Shown: positions 37,391-48,419, numbered from the stretch's first letter. The stretch: 64,000 nucleotides of DNA from Serratia sp. DD3 (GCF_000496755.2 NZ_AYKS02000074.1:35709-99708), one strand, 5' to 3'. A program made the numbers and translations. Notes: generated from the sequence alone by a model not told the origin.

Positions 37391-37758
37391 TGCGTAACCG
37401 TGACTTACTCCCTGCGCTGGCGATGCTGCAGATTTACCTTTATCGTGCCCCGATTGATTTTCGTAAGCAGGTAAATGGTCTGGCGGCACTGCTTGAGCAG
37501 GAACTGGGACATAATCCCTTTACCGGGGCGCTGTATGCCTTCACCAACCGCCAGCGCAAGAAAATTAAATGCCTGATGTGGGAAGACAATGGCTTTGTCC
37601 TCTATTACAAAGCGCTGGCCGAGGAGAAATTCAAGTGGCTCAGCTTGGCCGATGACCTGTTACCCCTGACCGGTGAACAGATTAACTGGTTGTTGGATGC
37701 GTATGATATCAGCCTGCTCAATGGGCATAAAAAACTGCATTATGACAGGGTGAGTTGA
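37390..37758 (+). CDS. tnpB: IS66 accessory protein TnpB
   Basis: 122 residues, full length for IS66 Orf2. Diagnostic segments: IYLYRAPIDFRKQVNGLAALL, GALYAFTNRQRKKIKCLMWEDNGFVLYYK (one block near residues 48-76) and LLDAYDISLLNG. It begins at ATG 37390, overlapping the tnpA stop (TGATG). Intact but probably non-functional because TnpA and TnpC are broken. Confidence 0.9.
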   Translation: MRNRDLLPALAMLQIYLYRAPIDFRKQVNGLAALLEQELGHNPFTGALYAFTNRQRKKIKCLMWEDNGFVLYYKALAEEKFKWLSLADDLLPLTGEQINWLLDAYDISLLNGHKKLHYDRVS

Positions 37759-37804
37759 GCCGTAAAACGTGAATTACCCGGCTGTTTTTGCTATCATTTC
37801 CCTC

Positions 37805-38914
37805 ATGAAAAAGCCTATTCCCCCATCAAGAAAAACCCCTGAAAAACGTAGTTTATCTGCGGTTGAGTTGGTGGTGGAATTACGTCAACAGCTTCAGTCT
37901 AAAGATGAACTCATCCAATCAAAAGATGACGCTATCCAGCATCTGGAACATTATGTCGCGTTGTTGGAAGAACAACTCCGGCTCAAAAGAGCCCAACAGT
38001 TTGCTGCCAGCAGCGAGCGCCACGCCGACCAGATTTCTCTATTCGATGAAGCTGAACTGGGAGTGGCGATTGAGGCTTTATCGGCACAACTGCCCAATCG
38101 GACAAATGGATGTGGGTGGTACGCGGTGGGCCAGCGGATAAACCGTCGGTCTTGTTTGATTAGGACCCGAGTCGTGCCGGCAGCGTTCCTGTGCTTCTGT
38201 TGCAGGACTTTACAGGTATTTTGCAAACCGATGGTTATGCTGGCTATGCCGAAGTGTGCCGTGAAAACCACCTAGTGCGTATCGGCTGTTGGGGCCATGC
38301 TCGGCGTAAATATGTTGAAGCTGGCAAGGCGGTACCTAAAGGGAAAAAGACATCAAACACTGCGCCCACCAAGGCCGATGTGGCATTAGGGTACATTGGC
38401 AAACTGTATGGGATAGAACGGGCCATTCAGGGGCTTGCCGAACAGGATAAGTATCAGGCTCGCCAGCAGCACAGCGTACCCATGCTTGCCACCTTCAAAG
38501 CGTGGCAGGAGATGGCGGATCAAGAACAGGCTGGAGAAAAATGTTGGTTCAGTGATGAAGGGCTCACTGACACGCTGGGCGATGGAGTACATGCTCAACC
38601 ATTGGGCATCGCTGATCGGCTACTGCGAACACGGTTATCTGAATATCAGCAATGTGTTGGCGGAGAATGCGATACGCCCGTTTGCGGTGGGCAGAAAAGC
38701 GTGGTTGTTTGCCGACAGTTCTCAAGGGGCCCGAGCCAGTGCCTGCTGTTATTCCCTGATTGAAACAGCGAAAGCCAACAATCTGGAGCCAGCAGCCTAT
38801 ATCCAAAATGTGCTGGAACGCATTGGTGAAGCAGATACGGTGGACAAGATAGAAGCACTGTTACCGTGGAACGTTGGCCTTGCCCCTTTTTCAAAAAAAT
38901 GTGTCGCAATATGA
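37805..38914 (+). pseudogene. tnpC: IS66 transposase TnpC, deleted and frameshifted
   Basis: N-terminal leucine-zipper part (ELRQQLQSKDELIQSKDDAI) is present from ATG 37805 to about 38097. The zinc-finger and first transposase section is deleted and the frame changes to DKWMWVVRGGPADKPSVLFD followed by a TAG. The DDE-domain part continues (LLLQDFTGILQTDGYAGYAE) until another frameshift near 38580. The end (NVLAENAIRPFAVGRKAWLF) lies in the original frame and terminates at 38914. Confidence 0.85.
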
Positions 38915-38933
38915 ATAGGGCAAATACGTCGAT

Positions 38934-39209
38934 TTAACGGCGGATACTTAACTCCAACGTTTGTTCAGCAGATAAACGACTTTGTGAACCACCATTTTCA
39001 GGCTTAAGTTTCTCAGACATTGTGTAATCTGCGAGATGGCTGCGAACCGTTGATTCATGGATACGCAACGCTTGAGAAATCATCGCGGTGGTCCAGCCTT
39101 CCGATGTAAGAAGAACGGCTTTAATGCGATCACGAACGCGTCCGTCACGAGTTTGATCATGCAAGGTTTCGAGTGCTTGTTTTTGGTCGGGCGTGAGAAT
39201 CAGTTTCAT
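38934..39209 (-). pseudogene. IS630-family transposase, N-terminal fragment
   Basis: From ATG 39209 the frame reads MKLILTPDQKQALETLHDQT and includes the helix-turn-helix GWTTAMISQALRIHESTVRS and KPENGGSQSRLSAEQT, typical of the first 85-90 residues of ISEc33-like IS630 transposases. It breaks off at 38934 against the IS66 remnant, with the DDE catalytic domain absent. Confidence 0.8.
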
Positions 39210-39467
39210 TGCTGCTAGCTTGATCCTCATTTTAAAGAAAATCAAGCATCTTCAATGATCACGGGTATAGACTCAATTATGTTGGCTGCATTGCTTAAAT
39301 GCCATAATAGCTGCAATACTTGCCTTGCTGCTTGAACCTCATCACAATATGAAAAAACAACACAGTGGACTTACTCTTGGAAAAATCAACAATAACAGAC
39401 ATATGCAAAAATGCAGGTCAAAATGCAGGTTTGTTTTTTTATCCTAAAAAAGTCTTTTAAATTCAAT

Positions 39468-40229
39468 ATGAAAATACTATTGAGTAATGATGATGGTGTC
39501 AGTGCGCCGGGCATCCAGGTGCTGGCGGCAGCGCTGCGCGAGTTTGCCCAAGTACAGGTAGTGGCTCCGGATCGTAACCGTAGTGGTTCTTCTAATGCGT
39601 TAACGTTAGGGGTGCCTTTGCGCACGCACACATTACCTAATGGTGATATTGCCGTTCAGCAGGGAACGCCGACGGATTGTGTGTATCTTGGGGTTAATGC
39701 CTTGATGCATCCAGCGCCAGATATAGTGGTTTCAGGTATTAATGCTGGCCCTAATTTAGGGGATGATGTTATCTATTCAGGCACCGTTGCAGCAGCGATG
39801 GAGGGGCGTCATTTGGGCTTGCCTGCGTTAGCGGTGTCGCTGAATGGGCACCAGCATTATGACACCGCTGCGGCCATCACTTGTCGTTTGTTACGTGCAT
39901 TGCTAGGCGAACCGTTGCGCACTGGCAAAATTCTCAATATTAATGTCCCTGATTTACCTCTGGCAGAAATCAAAGGAATACGCGTAACGCGTTGTGGTAG
40001 CCGACACCCTGCCGATAAAGTGTTTTGTCAGCAGGATCCCTATGGTGAAAAATTATATTGGATCGGGCCCCCAGGTGATAAATTCGATGCTGGACCCGAT
40101 ACCGATTTTGCCGCAGTCGATCAAGGTTATGTGGCAATTACTCCGTTGCAGGTCGATTTGACCGCTTATAGGGCACAAGAGGTGCTGACAACATGGTTAA
40201 CCAGAGCAGGGTTTCGTGAGCAATGGTGA
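39468..40229 (+). CDS. surE: 5'/3'-nucleotidase and exopolyphosphatase SurE
   Basis: Metal-dependent nucleotidase of stationary-phase survival. ATG 39468 gives 253 residues, the E. coli length, beginning [15 protein letters not shown] with the metal-binding DD pair; [22 protein letters not shown] is the second active-site block. An in-frame ATG at 39411 would add 19 unlikely residues. The ribosome site is poor (TTAAATTCAAT). In E. coli surE follows truD directly; here the Rhs island lies between, so surE must use a new promoter or depend on island transcripts. Confidence 0.96.
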   Translation: MKILLSNDDGVSAPGIQVLAAALREFAQVQVVAPDRNRSGSSNALTLGVPLRTHTLPNGDIAVQQGTPTDCVYLGVNALMHPAPDIVVSGINAGPNLGDDVIYSGTVAAAMEGRHLGLPALAVSLNGHQHYDTAAAITCRLLRALLGEPLRTGKILNINVPDLPLAEIKGIRVTRCGSRHPADKVFCQQDPYGEKLYWIGPPGDKFDAGPDTDFAAVDQGYVAITPLQVDLTAYRAQEVLTTWLTRAGFREQW

Positions 40230-40849
40230 ACAAGCGCATACAAACATTGCTGAAGCAATTACGCCAGCAAGGCATCAGGGATGAACGGTTGCTCAGTGCC
40301 ATCGAAAACGTCCCGCGTGAGCGTTTTGTTGACGAAGCGTTTGCACATAAAGCTTATGAGAATACCGCACTGCCGATTGGTTCCGGGCAGACCATCTCTC
40401 AGCCTTACATCGTCGCACGTATGACTGAACTGCTGAATTTACGGCCGACTTCCCGTGTACTGGAAATTGGTACCGGTTCTGGTTACCAGACCGCCGTCTT
40501 GGCACATTTGGTACAGCATGTTTATTCTGTTGAGCGAATCAAAGGATTACAGTGGCAAGCCAAGCGTCGTTTGAAACAACTCGATTTACATAATGTCTCC
40601 ACGCGCCATGGTGACGGCTGGCAGGGCTGGGCCGCTCGCGGGCCATTTGATGCCATTATTGTGACCGCCGCACCACCAGAAATTCCCCAAGCACTGGTGC
40701 AACAGTTAGACGACGGCGGGATTCTAGTGTTACCTGTGGGGCAGACACAACAGATGTTGCAGTGTATTCATCGGCGTGGCGATGGATTTACCATTGATAC
40801 GGTTGAAGCAGTAAGATTTGTTCCTTTAGTGCAAGGTGAATTGGTGTAA
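40223..40849 (+). CDS. pcm: Protein-L-isoaspartate O-methyltransferase
   Basis: Repairs isoaspartyl residues in aged proteins with SAM. 208 residues as in E. coli. Motifs: [15 protein letters not shown] near 58, SAM-binding [16 protein letters not shown] near 78 and ILVLPVGQ near 170. The start overlaps the surE stop by 7 bases, so the two are coupled. Confidence 0.97.
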   Translation: MVNKRIQTLLKQLRQQGIRDERLLSAIENVPRERFVDEAFAHKAYENTALPIGSGQTISQPYIVARMTELLNLRPTSRVLEIGTGSGYQTAVLAHLVQHVYSVERIKGLQWQAKRRLKQLDLHNVSTRHGDGWQGWAARGPFDAIIVTAAPPEIPQALVQQLDDGGILVLPVGQTQQMLQCIHRRGDGFTIDTVEAVRFVPLVQGELV

Positions 40850-41286
40850 TTGAGCCTATCTGTTCATTTAGACTGTTAAGTGGTTGTTGTGTCGTGCACG
40901 AAATCAATCTGCTGACCACTTGAAAGAACGTGGATAGAGAGTTTCAATAATATTAATTTTCAATAAAATGGCTTTTTTATTGTATAGCAATGCTCATGTC
41001 GTTATATCCTGCATCACTCAAACGGTAAAGATAGTCGTGGAAGTGGGATTGGGTATTGCATTGTGAGTGTTAATTTTTAGTTCCCTGGTAGAGAAATTGT
41101 GGGTATTTAAGTTCGTCTGGGGAAATACTTGTTTAAAACTGAGAGAACGTTATATAACCAATTGCACTGGGACAGTGATGTAATGAAGCCGTGTTAGCTC
41201 ACTTAAGTAAGCAACAGGGGGACAACGTCTGCTGGTAACATGCAGGTTGAAGAGTATAACGTTTATATTGCTGTCGTGGGGGGAGC
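40850..41286. other. Gap between pcm and nlpD
   Basis: 437 bases with no gene; presumably holds the nlpD promoter(s). No repeat of the TATACCC family, hairpin terminator or RNA gene stands out. E. coli has a much shorter pcm-nlpD gap. Confidence 0.5.
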
Positions 41287-42282
41287 ATGAGCACGGGAAG
41301 CCCAATGATTACTTTGCGCCGAGCGGCGATCTGTATGATGTTAAGTTTGGGGTTGGCGGGTTGTTCGAGTAATAATCCAAATTCAGCGCCGATTAGTAGC
41401 GTAGATGGCAGTGGCTCTGTCACATCTGCTAGTCAGGGGAGTGGATCACAAGGGCGTATTGCTTACAATCGCAGTTATAACGCCATCCCCAAAGGGAGCT
41501 ACAGCGGCAGTACTTATACTGTAAAACGGGGTGATACGCTGTTCTATATTGCCTGGATCACCGGGAGTGATTATCGTGATCTGGCCGAGCGTAATAATAT
41601 CCCGCAACCCTATAATTTAGAGGTTGGCCAAACCATTCAGCTTGGTAATGGTTCTGCCAAGAGTAGTGGTGGCATGCTGGCCGCCACTGATGCAACAAGA
41701 GGCGGCGTACCGAAGCCACCTTCGAGCAGCCAGATACAAACAACAGCTGTTGATTCTCAGTCGACGAGCGCGTATTCTGACAACTCAAGTAAACAGAATG
41801 TAGGTAAAATGTTACCAGCATCAGGGGCTGTGGCGGTCGCTACCAGCACTGCTCCTGTTATCGCACCAACTGCGACAGTGCCAAGCAGTACCGCCAGTAA
41901 TAGTGCACCAGTAAGTACTTGGAAATGGCCGACTAACGGTAAAATTATCGATAACTTTTCCTCAGCGGAAGGGGGAAATAAAGGTATCGATATTGGTGGT
42001 ACCCGGGGGCAGCCTATCTTTGCTACCGCCGATGGCCGCGTAGTTTATGCGGGCAACGCTTTACGGGGTTATGGTAATCTGATAATCATTAAGCATAATG
42101 ATGATTACTTGAGTGCTTATGCTCATAACGACACAATGCTGGTCCGGGAACAACAAGAAGTGAAAGCAGGACAAAAAATAGCAACAATGGGAAGCACCGG
42201 AACCAGTTCAGTACGCTTACATTTTGAAATTCGTTACAAGGGGAAGTCCGTAAACCCGCTGCGTTATCTTCCGCAGCGATAG
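41287..42282 (+). CDS. nlpD: Murein hydrolase activator lipoprotein NlpD
   Basis: Outer-membrane lipoprotein that activates amidase AmiC for septal peptidoglycan splitting. 331 residues. The lipobox LGLAGC puts the modified Cys at about 26. A LysM domain ([19 protein letters not shown], near 78-125) and a low-complexity linker precede the C-terminal M23-type domain ([20 protein letters not shown] to [21 protein letters not shown]). The catalytic histidine pattern is degenerate, as expected for an activator. The main rpoS promoter of enterobacteria lies inside nlpD. Confidence 0.97.
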   Translation: MSTGSPMITLRRAAICMMLSLGLAGCSSNNPNSAPISSVDGSGSVTSASQGSGSQGRIAYNRSYNAIPKGSYSGSTYTVKRGDTLFYIAWITGSDYRDLAERNNIPQPYNLEVGQTIQLGNGSAKSSGGMLAATDATRGGVPKPPSSSQIQTTAVDSQSTSAYSDNSSKQNVGKMLPASGAVAVATSTAPVIAPTATVPSSTASNSAPVSTWKWPTNGKIIDNFSSAEGGNKGIDIGGTRGQPIFATADGRVVYAGNALRGYGNLIIIKHNDDYLSAYAHNDTMLVREQQEVKAGQKIATMGSTGTSSVRLHFEIRYKGKSVNPLRYLPQR

Positions 42283-42336
42283 ATTGGGCAGAATGCACTC
42301 TGTTCTGCTCGTGTTATCACGGGTAGGAGCCGCCTT

Positions 42337-43332
42337 ATGAGCCAAAATACGCTGAAAGTTAATGAGTTACACGATGAAGTAGATTTCGATGAGAATGCCA
42401 CGGAGGCTGAGTCATTTGATGAACCTGAGCTGGAGGAAGAGACCAGTGAGGATGACTTGGCAGAAGATGAACTCTTGTCTCAAGGTGTTACCCAACGCGT
42501 ATTGGATGCAACGCAGCTCTATCTGGGCGAAATCGGTTACTCTCCGCTGCTGACCGCAGAAGAGGAGGTCTATTTTGCACGGCGGGCACTGCGCGGAGAT
42601 GTACCCGCGCGCCGCCGCATGATAGAAAGTAACTTGAGGCTGGTCGTGAAAATTGCTCGTCGTTATAGCAATCGTGGCCTGGCACTGTTGGATCTGATTG
42701 AAGAGGGGAACCTCGGTCTGATCCGTGCAGTGGAGAAGTTTGATCCAGAACGCGGTTTCCGTTTTTCCACCTATGCGACTTGGTGGATCCGTCAGACGAT
42801 TGAACGGGCGATTATGAATCAAACCCGTACGATCCGTTTGCCGATCCACATCGTAAAAGAGTTGAATGTTTATTTGCGTACTGCACGTGAGCTCTCTCAT
42901 AAACTGGACCATGAGCCCAGTGCTGAAGAGATTGCACAGCAGCTTGACAGATCGGTTGATGATGTTAACCGTATGTTGCGCTTAAATGAACGTATAACTT
43001 CGGTCGATACGCCGCTGGGTGGTGATTCTGAAAAAGCTCTGCTGGATATCTTGGCAGATGAGAAAGAGAATGGGCCAGAAGACACCACGCAAAACGATGA
43101 TATTAAACAAAGTATCGTTAAGTGGTTGTTTGAATTGAACGCTAAACAGCGTGAGGTGTTGGCTCGTCGTTTCGGTTTGTTAGGTTATGAAGCGGCAACG
43201 CTGGAAGACGTGGGGCATGAAATTGGTTTAACCCGTGAGCGTGTTCGTCAAATCCAAGTTGAGGGTTTACGGCGCTTACGTGAAATCCTGCAGATGCAGG
43301 GCTTGAGTATTGAAGCTCTGTTCCGCGAATAA
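42337..43332 (+). CDS. rpoS: RNA polymerase sigma factor RpoS (sigma-38)
   Basis: Master sigma factor of stationary phase and general stress. 331 residues. Region 1.2 ([19 protein letters not shown]), region 2 ([20 protein letters not shown], then [20 protein letters not shown]), region 3 and region 4 with its HTH ([20 protein letters not shown]) are all present and uninterrupted. It lies 54 bases after nlpD, with a strong terminator after it. Confidence 0.98.
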   Translation: MSQNTLKVNELHDEVDFDENATEAESFDEPELEEETSEDDLAEDELLSQGVTQRVLDATQLYLGEIGYSPLLTAEEEVYFARRALRGDVPARRRMIESNLRLVVKIARRYSNRGLALLDLIEEGNLGLIRAVEKFDPERGFRFSTYATWWIRQTIERAIMNQTRTIRLPIHIVKELNVYLRTARELSHKLDHEPSAEEIAQQLDRSVDDVNRMLRLNERITSVDTPLGGDSEKALLDILADEKENGPEDTTQNDDIKQSIVKWLFELNAKQREVLARRFGLLGYEAATLEDVGHEIGLTRERVRQIQVEGLRRLREILQMQGLSIEALFRE

Positions 43333-43352
43333 ATACAGTGACATCAAAATAG

Positions 43353-43384
43353 AAACGGTGAGTATGATGCTCACCGTTTTTTTT
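43353..43384 (+). terminator. Rho-independent terminator of rpoS
   Basis: AAACGGTGAG (43353-43362) pairs with CTCACCGTTT (43370-43379) around a 7-base loop and is followed by an uninterrupted T-run to 43384. Confidence 0.92.
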
Positions 43385-43508
43385 GGGCTCTTAACACACT
43401 AAGCACTAGCAAGGTCTTTGGGGCGCTAGAAAGGTGTTCGGGGCCGTGATGCTCTATACGCCATCAGTGAAAGCACCATAGTTAAAGCGTCATAGTGAAA
43501 AGCTGGGC

Positions 43509-46070
43509 TCAGACCAGTTTTTTTAACTGATAGATCCATTCCAACGCCTGGCGAGGTGACAGGGTATCCGGGTCTAACTTTTCCAATGCCTCGACGGCGG
43601 GAGAGACCTCTTCATTCAGTAACGTCATTTGGGTGGCGTCTATCGTCCCAGTCGCTGTTTGGCTAGAAATCATCTCCAATTCGCGCAATTTCTGACGAGC
43701 GCGTTTGATCACATCCCGGGGAACTCCCGCCAATGCAGCCACGGCCAAGCCGTAGCTTTTACTGGCTGCCCCCTCTTGCACACTGTGCATAAAGGCGATG
43801 GTATCGCCGTGTTCCAGTGCATCCAGGTGAACATTGACCACACCTTCCATTTTCTCTGGCAGGGTGGTTAGCTCAAAATAGTGGGTAGCAAACAGTGTCA
43901 TGGCTTTGATTCGGTTAGCCAGGTTTTCAGCGCAAGCCCAAGCCAGAGAAAGACCGTCGTAAGTGGAAGTGCCTCGGCCAATTTCGTCCATTAGTACCAG
44001 GCTGTTTTCGGTCGCGTTGTGCAGAATATTGGCGGTTTCAGTCATTTCCACCATAAACGTGGATCGGCCAGAGGCCAGATCATCAGCGGCCCCAACCCGG
44101 GTAAAAATGCGATCGACTGGGCCGATAATCGCTTTGGTTGCCGGTACAAAACTACCGATATGTGCCATCAGGACAATCAATGCTGTTTGGCGCATATAGG
44201 TACTTTTACCCCCCATATTCGGGCCAGTAATGATTAACATGCGGCGTTGCGGCGAGAGTGAAACCGGGTTGGCTATAAAGGGTTCACTCAAGACTTGCTC
44301 TACCACCGGGTGACGCCCCTCGGTAAGGTGAATACCCGGTTGTTCGCTAATGGTCGGGCAAGCATAGTTCATTGTTTCAGCCCGCTCTGCCAGGTTAGCC
44401 AAAACATCCAGTTCAGCTAGCGCGCCAGCGCTTTGTTGCAATGTTTCAAGATGGGGTAACAGCAGGTCAAACAGCTCTTCATAGAGCCCTTTCTCGATAG
44501 CTAGTGCTTTCCCCTTCGAAGTGAGCACTTTGTCTTCGTACTCTTTCAGCTCAGGGATGATGTAGCGCTCAGCATTTTTCAGTGTTTGGCGACGAACATA
44601 GTGGATGGGCACCAAGTGACTTTGCCCTCGACTCACCTGGATATAATAACCGTGAACGCCATTAAAGCCGACTTTCAGCGTATCCAAGCCCAGCTTCTCA
44701 CGTTCACGCACCTCTAACCGATCCAAATAGTCACTGGCGCCATCTGCCAAGGCACGCCATTCATCCAACTCGGTGTTATAGCCGCTGGCGATCACACCGC
44801 CATCACGTACCAACACCGGTGGCGTTTCAACAATGGCGCGTTCCAGTAGCGCTTGTAATTCGTCAAACTGACCAATTTGTGACAACAGCTGCTGCACATA
44901 AGGTGTTGCCGAGTTTTCCAGCACTGCGCGGATACTGGGTAACTGTTGAAACGCATGGCGCATACGGGCCAAATCCCGCGGACGGGCGGTTCGCAGTGCC
45001 AGGCGAGCAAGAATACGCTCCTGATCACCCACTTGCCGTAGTGGTGGCTGCAAATCTGCATAGAGATCCTGCAGTGCGGCGATGGCTTGCTGGCGTTGGT
45101 GAAGCACGACACTATCGCGCGTTGGCATATGTAACCAACGTTTTAGCATGCGGCTACCCATTGGCGTGACGGTACGGTCAAGAATGGCCGCCAGGGTATT
45201 TTCACTGCTACCAGAAAGGCTTTGGGTGATCTCCAGATTGCGGCGGGTCGCTGCATCCATAATGATCCCATCTTGCTGGCGCTCCATGGTAATAGTACGA
45301 ATATGGGGCAGTGAAGTTCGCTGGGTATCTTTAACATATTGCAGCAGACAACCAGCGGCACGCAGTGCTTGGTGCGCTTGCTCCACACCAAAACCACTTA
45401 GATCGCGGGTGCCAAATTGCAGATTTAATTGCTGGCGCGCCGTTTCTAGTTCAAATTCCCACAGTGGGCGGCGGCGCAGACCATGACGTGATTCAATTAG
45501 CGCCATCTGCTCAAAGGTTTCTGGGTAGAGCAGTTCAGCAGGATTGGTGCGCTGTAATTCGGCAGCCATCGTTTCCAGGTCTTCAGGTTCGGCAATGCGG
45601 AAACGCCCAGAACTGAGGTCCAGGGTGGCATAACCAAAACCGCGGCCATCTTGCCAGATAGCCGCCAGCAAGTTATCTTGCCGCTCCTGCAACAAGGCCT
45701 CGTCAGTGATGGTGCCCGGGGTAACGATGCGCACCACTTTGCGTTCAACCGGGCCTTTACTGGTGGCAGGGTCGCCAATCTGTTCACAGATTGCTACTGA
45801 TTCCCCTTGCTGAACCAGCTTGGCAAGATAATTTTCTACCGCGTGGTAGGGGACACCGGCCATGGGAATGGGCTCACCTGCTGAAGCACCTCGCTTGGTT
45901 AGTGAGATATCCAACAACTGAGAAGCGCGTTTGGCATCGTCATAAAACAGCTCGTAGAAATCCCCCATGCGGTAAAACAGCAGGATCTCCGGATGCTGTG
46001 CTTTAAGACGCAAATACTGCTGCATCATTGGTGTATGGCCGGTGAAGTCCGTATCAAATGACTCTTTCAT
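43509..46070 (-). CDS. mutS: DNA mismatch repair protein MutS
   Basis: Mismatch sensor of methyl-directed repair. 853 residues as in E. coli. The mismatch-binding Phe-x-Glu is in [12 protein letters not shown] near residue 38. The C-terminal ATPase has Walker [15 protein letters not shown], signature/ST motif GRSTFMVEM, Walker [17 protein letters not shown] and the HTH at the extreme C-terminus. Convergent with rpoS. No interruption, so a functional repair system is expected. Confidence 0.98.
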   Translation of the reverse strand: MKESFDTDFTGHTPMMQQYLRLKAQHPEILLFYRMGDFYELFYDDAKRASQLLDISLTKRGASAGEPIPMAGVPYHAVENYLAKLVQQGESVAICEQIGDPATSKGPVERKVVRIVTPGTITDEALLQERQDNLLAAIWQDGRGFGYATLDLSSGRFRIAEPEDLETMAAELQRTNPAELLYPETFEQMALIESRHGLRRRPLWEFELETARQQLNLQFGTRDLSGFGVEQAHQALRAAGCLLQYVKDTQRTSLPHIRTITMERQQDGIIMDAATRRNLEITQSLSGSSENTLAAILDRTVTPMGSRMLKRWLHMPTRDSVVLHQRQQAIAALQDLYADLQPPLRQVGDQERILARLALRTARPRDLARMRHAFQQLPSIRAVLENSATPYVQQLLSQIGQFDELQALLERAIVETPPVLVRDGGVIASGYNTELDEWRALADGASDYLDRLEVREREKLGLDTLKVGFNGVHGYYIQVSRGQSHLVPIHYVRRQTLKNAERYIIPELKEYEDKVLTSKGKALAIEKGLYEELFDLLLPHLETLQQSAGALAELDVLANLAERAETMNYACPTISEQPGIHLTEGRHPVVEQVLSEPFIANPVSLSPQRRMLIITGPNMGGKSTYMRQTALIVLMAHIGSFVPATKAIIGPVDRIFTRVGAADDLASGRSTFMVEMTETANILHNATENSLVLMDEIGRGTSTYDGLSLAWACAENLANRIKAMTLFATHYFELTTLPEKMEGVVNVHLDALEHGDTIAFMHSVQEGAASKSYGLAVAALAGVPRDVIKRARQKLRELEMISSQTATGTIDATQMTLLNEEVSPAVEALEKLDPDTLSPRQALEWIYQLKKLV

Positions 46071-46407
46071 ATTTGAGGAAACTCGCTTAATCAGTCTGTT
46101 GTGTTCTCAGCTAGGTCGGGTGAACATGGCGGCGTAGATTTGAATCAATCAGTGATATCTCATGCTAAACCGTGTTAGGGCATGTTTTATACCCAATCCG
46201 CAACCAAAGGCGAATCTTATCACTGATAATCATCGTCATTCACCCACAGGTTTACTACCGCAATCTCTGTCTTGATTGTTCACCGCTTGAGGTTATCAGA
46301 ACAACACGAGGTTATGTGCCTGATTTTGAAATTATTGCCCAACCCCGCGAGGCAACCCGCAGTTTTGTCCAGAGCAGATGAGATGGCCATTTTCATTCAA
46401 GCTGGAG
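46071..46407. other. Gap upstream of mutS
   Basis: 337 bases with no gene. A decayed half of the palindromic repeat (TATACCCAATCCGCAACC at about 46190, TTCATTCAAGCTGGAGTT near 46393) may bracket it. The mutS promoter should lie next to 46080-46150. Confidence 0.45.
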
Positions 46408-46812
46408 TTAGACCTGCATATATGATTGCCATGTTTGATGCTGAATAACAGTTCTGTAGCCATCGTGGTCAACAAATGTTCGGCCATGATTATCCCAATA
46501 AGGGTTAAAAGCGGGAATGCATAAAAACCCTGCTTCAATCATGTTATCGCAAACTGTTTGCCACTCAATGTCATCGGGGATATACAAAACCAAAAGATCT
46601 TCTACGGAAGGGATGGGGGAGGTCGGATGGTCAAGACAAGCGGTAAATTCCAGATGCCATGGAATATCGGCGCGTCCTAGCATATAGCCGCTGAACCCGC
46701 TGTGATTTTCAAACCCCCCTATTTTTTGCAGGTTCAATCCACGGCAATACATTTCACAACTTTTATCCAGATTGGTGACAGGGCGGGCAATTCGCAGATG
46801 ATAAAAATTCAT
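46408..46812 (-). CDS. VOC (glyoxalase/bleomycin-resistance fold) family protein
   Basis: 134 residues with the two beta-alpha-beta-beta-beta modules of the vicinal oxygen chelate fold: FYHLRIARPVTNLDKSCEMY at the N-terminus and WQTVCDNMIEAGFLCIPAFN, then NHGRTFVDHDGYRTVIQH at the C-terminus. Potential metal ligands are His5 and the later Glu/His positions (HLEF near 54, and the C-terminal DHDGYRTV). Substrate unknown; similar to YycE-like proteins. Confidence 0.8.
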   Translation of the reverse strand: MNFYHLRIARPVTNLDKSCEMYCRGLNLQKIGGFENHSGFSGYMLGRADIPWHLEFTACLDHPTSPIPSVEDLLVLYIPDDIEWQTVCDNMIEAGFLCIPAFNPYWDNHGRTFVDHDGYRTVIQHQTWQSYMQV

Positions 46813-46923
46813 GTTATGGCCCCAAGGTTAATTGCTAATGAAATTTTTTTAGTTTGTGAGTTTTAACGCCATTCTTGGCAAAAATTTATCCATTTGGGGA
46901 TATCAAGTGGGGTCGAGCACCGG

Positions 46924-46953
46924 ATAATGACCCGTTTGTGAACGGGTCATTAT
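46924..46953. terminator. Perfect 13-bp hairpin downstream of the hydrolase gene
   Basis: ATAATGACCCGTT (46924-46936), loop TGTG, AACGGGTCATTAT (46941-46953). It ends 12 bases beyond the hydrolase stop. No T-run follows on either strand, but the AT-rich outer stem would give A/U tracts on both sides, so it may terminate bidirectionally. Confidence 0.65.
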
Positions 46954-46964
46954 CACTGACAGCC

Positions 46965-48419
46965 TTACTTCTCCGGCATGGTGCCTATGTTCTCATCAAT
47001 GCGTTGGATCATATAAGGGAAGAAGGGGTTAGAGGAGAGACGCATTAGCGAATCCAGCCCGACCACCAGAACGGCACGTTCCCCTCGAGCAGCAAAAGTA
47101 CCCAAGCTGATACCATATTGATTGCGCGGATCCGGGTAGCGCCCATATAGCGAATCACTTAGAGGGAAGGGGAGCGCCACGTGTGACAGTGAGAAAATAT
47201 CTGGCAAATAGGTGATACCCAGCGCTTCTCTGGTTTCTGCGGTTTGCCCTGCTGCCACGGTACGGGCTTCCGTATCGGTGGTCTCTGAGGTCACGTTAGT
47301 GACAATGGTCGCCTTATAGTTGCGTGGTGGTGCAGGTAACAACCGAGGCAGTGCAGTATAGGAAGTGGTTCTGAGCAGCGGACCGAAAGCCACGGCCTGG
47401 TTCAAATCGAACAGGACCACTTCGCTACCATTGGCTGGCAGGTGGTTGTACAGTGAAGTAATTACCGCGCGGGTACTGACCGTCGAGTCCATCACGGATT
47501 GGAATGTCAGTATCGGTGGTAATTCATTCATCTTGTTATTGCGTGAATCGGTGGCGATCTGATTTTGCAATACTTGAGTCAGTTGGAAAGATTGACGTGC
47601 AGCATTCACCGGAAACGAGTTGAACTTGAATGGGTTGAACTCAGGCACAATCCCTAACCAGGCTGCCTTGGCAAAAGCGGGGAAAATGGCAGGCCAACCA
47701 GCAAATCCAGCAAAACGGGCAAAACTGGTTACACCAATCATCGGGGAGATCAGTACCACACGTTGCGGTTTTGCCAGCGTCGGATCGTCAAGGGTATCCA
47801 GGGTATATTTCATCGCCAGTGCACCACCGTTGGAAAATCCAACGATATGTAGCGGGACATCATCACCAGCAAGACGTTTAGCTTCACGGACGGCTAGGCG
47901 GGTCGCGGCCAGCCAGTCCTCCCACGCGACATCAGTCAGGGCTCCAGGCACGGTGCCATGGGCCGGTAAACGAATACCCACTGCTGCATAGCCATACTGA
48001 CGGTAATTATTAGCAATATGCCGCAGGCTATAAGGGGTATCGGTCAAGCCATGCAACAACACCACCACACCCTTTGGTTTGCCTTCCGGCATCATGGTGT
48101 AGGAACGGTTCCAGTTAGTGGCAAATTTTTCGGGGTAGATTGGGCTACCAGAATAGTAGCGATTCAGTGGTGTTTGTTTACTGCTGTCCAGTTTGTCAGT
48201 CACATTCAGTTTTACTTCTTTGAATAGATTGTCTTCAACCTTAAGGTAGTCAGCCCAACTGGCTTTGTCGATTTCACTGGCGCGCATTTCATGTGGAACG
48301 AAGGTGTGCCAAAGTTGCAGCGATGGCCCACGTTGGGTGTCATAAATACGCCCGGCTAGTGCCCCGATGAGTAACAGCACCATCAGCAGGACAATTCGTT
48401 TAATCCATTTGATAAACAT
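46965..48419 (-). CDS. Membrane-anchored alpha/beta hydrolase
   Basis: 484 residues. A single N-terminal transmembrane anchor (about 7-24, RIVLLMVLLLIGALAG) precedes an alpha/beta-hydrolase fold: oxyanion region VVLLHGLTDTPYSLRH (near 120), nucleophile elbow VGFSNGGAL (Ser near 198) and acid/histidine region in the C-terminal half (SLSHVALPFPLSD). Much longer than simple esterases of this type, with a 100-residue insertion after the acid. Possibly a lipase/esterase facing the periplasm. Substrate unknown. Confidence 0.8.
   Translation of the reverse strand: MFIKWIKRIVLLMVLLLIGALAGRIYDTQRGPSLQLWHTFVPHEMRASEIDKASWADYLKVEDNLFKEVKLNVTDKLDSSKQTPLNRYYSGSPIYPEKFATNWNRSYTMMPEGKPKGVVVLLHGLTDTPYSLRHIANNYRQYGYAAVGIRLPAHGTVPGALTDVAWEDWLAATRLAVREAKRLAGDDVPLHIVGFSNGGALAMKYTLDTLDDPTLAKPQRVVLISPMIGVTSFARFAGFAGWPAIFPAFAKAAWLGIVPEFNPFKFNSFPVNAARQSFQLTQVLQNQIATDSRNNKMNELPPILTFQSVMDSTVSTRAVITSLYNHLPANGSEVVLFDLNQAVAFGPLLRTTSYTALPRLLPAPPRNYKATIVTNVTSETTDTEARTVAAGQTAETREALGITYLPDIFSLSHVALPFPLSDSLYGRYPDPRNQYGISLGTFAARGERAVLVVGLDSLMRLSSNPFFPYMIQRIDENIGTMPEK

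Larger units (their letters stand above)
37092..38914 (+). mobile_element. Decayed IS66-family insertion sequence
   Basis: The characteristic tnpA-tnpB-tnpC order is present: frameshifted tnpA (37092-37390), intact tnpB (37390-37758) and a tnpC with a deletion, a stop and a frameshift (37805-38914). I could not identify terminal inverted repeats or target duplication. It has lost mobility and lies at the right side of the Rhs island. Confidence 0.85.
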
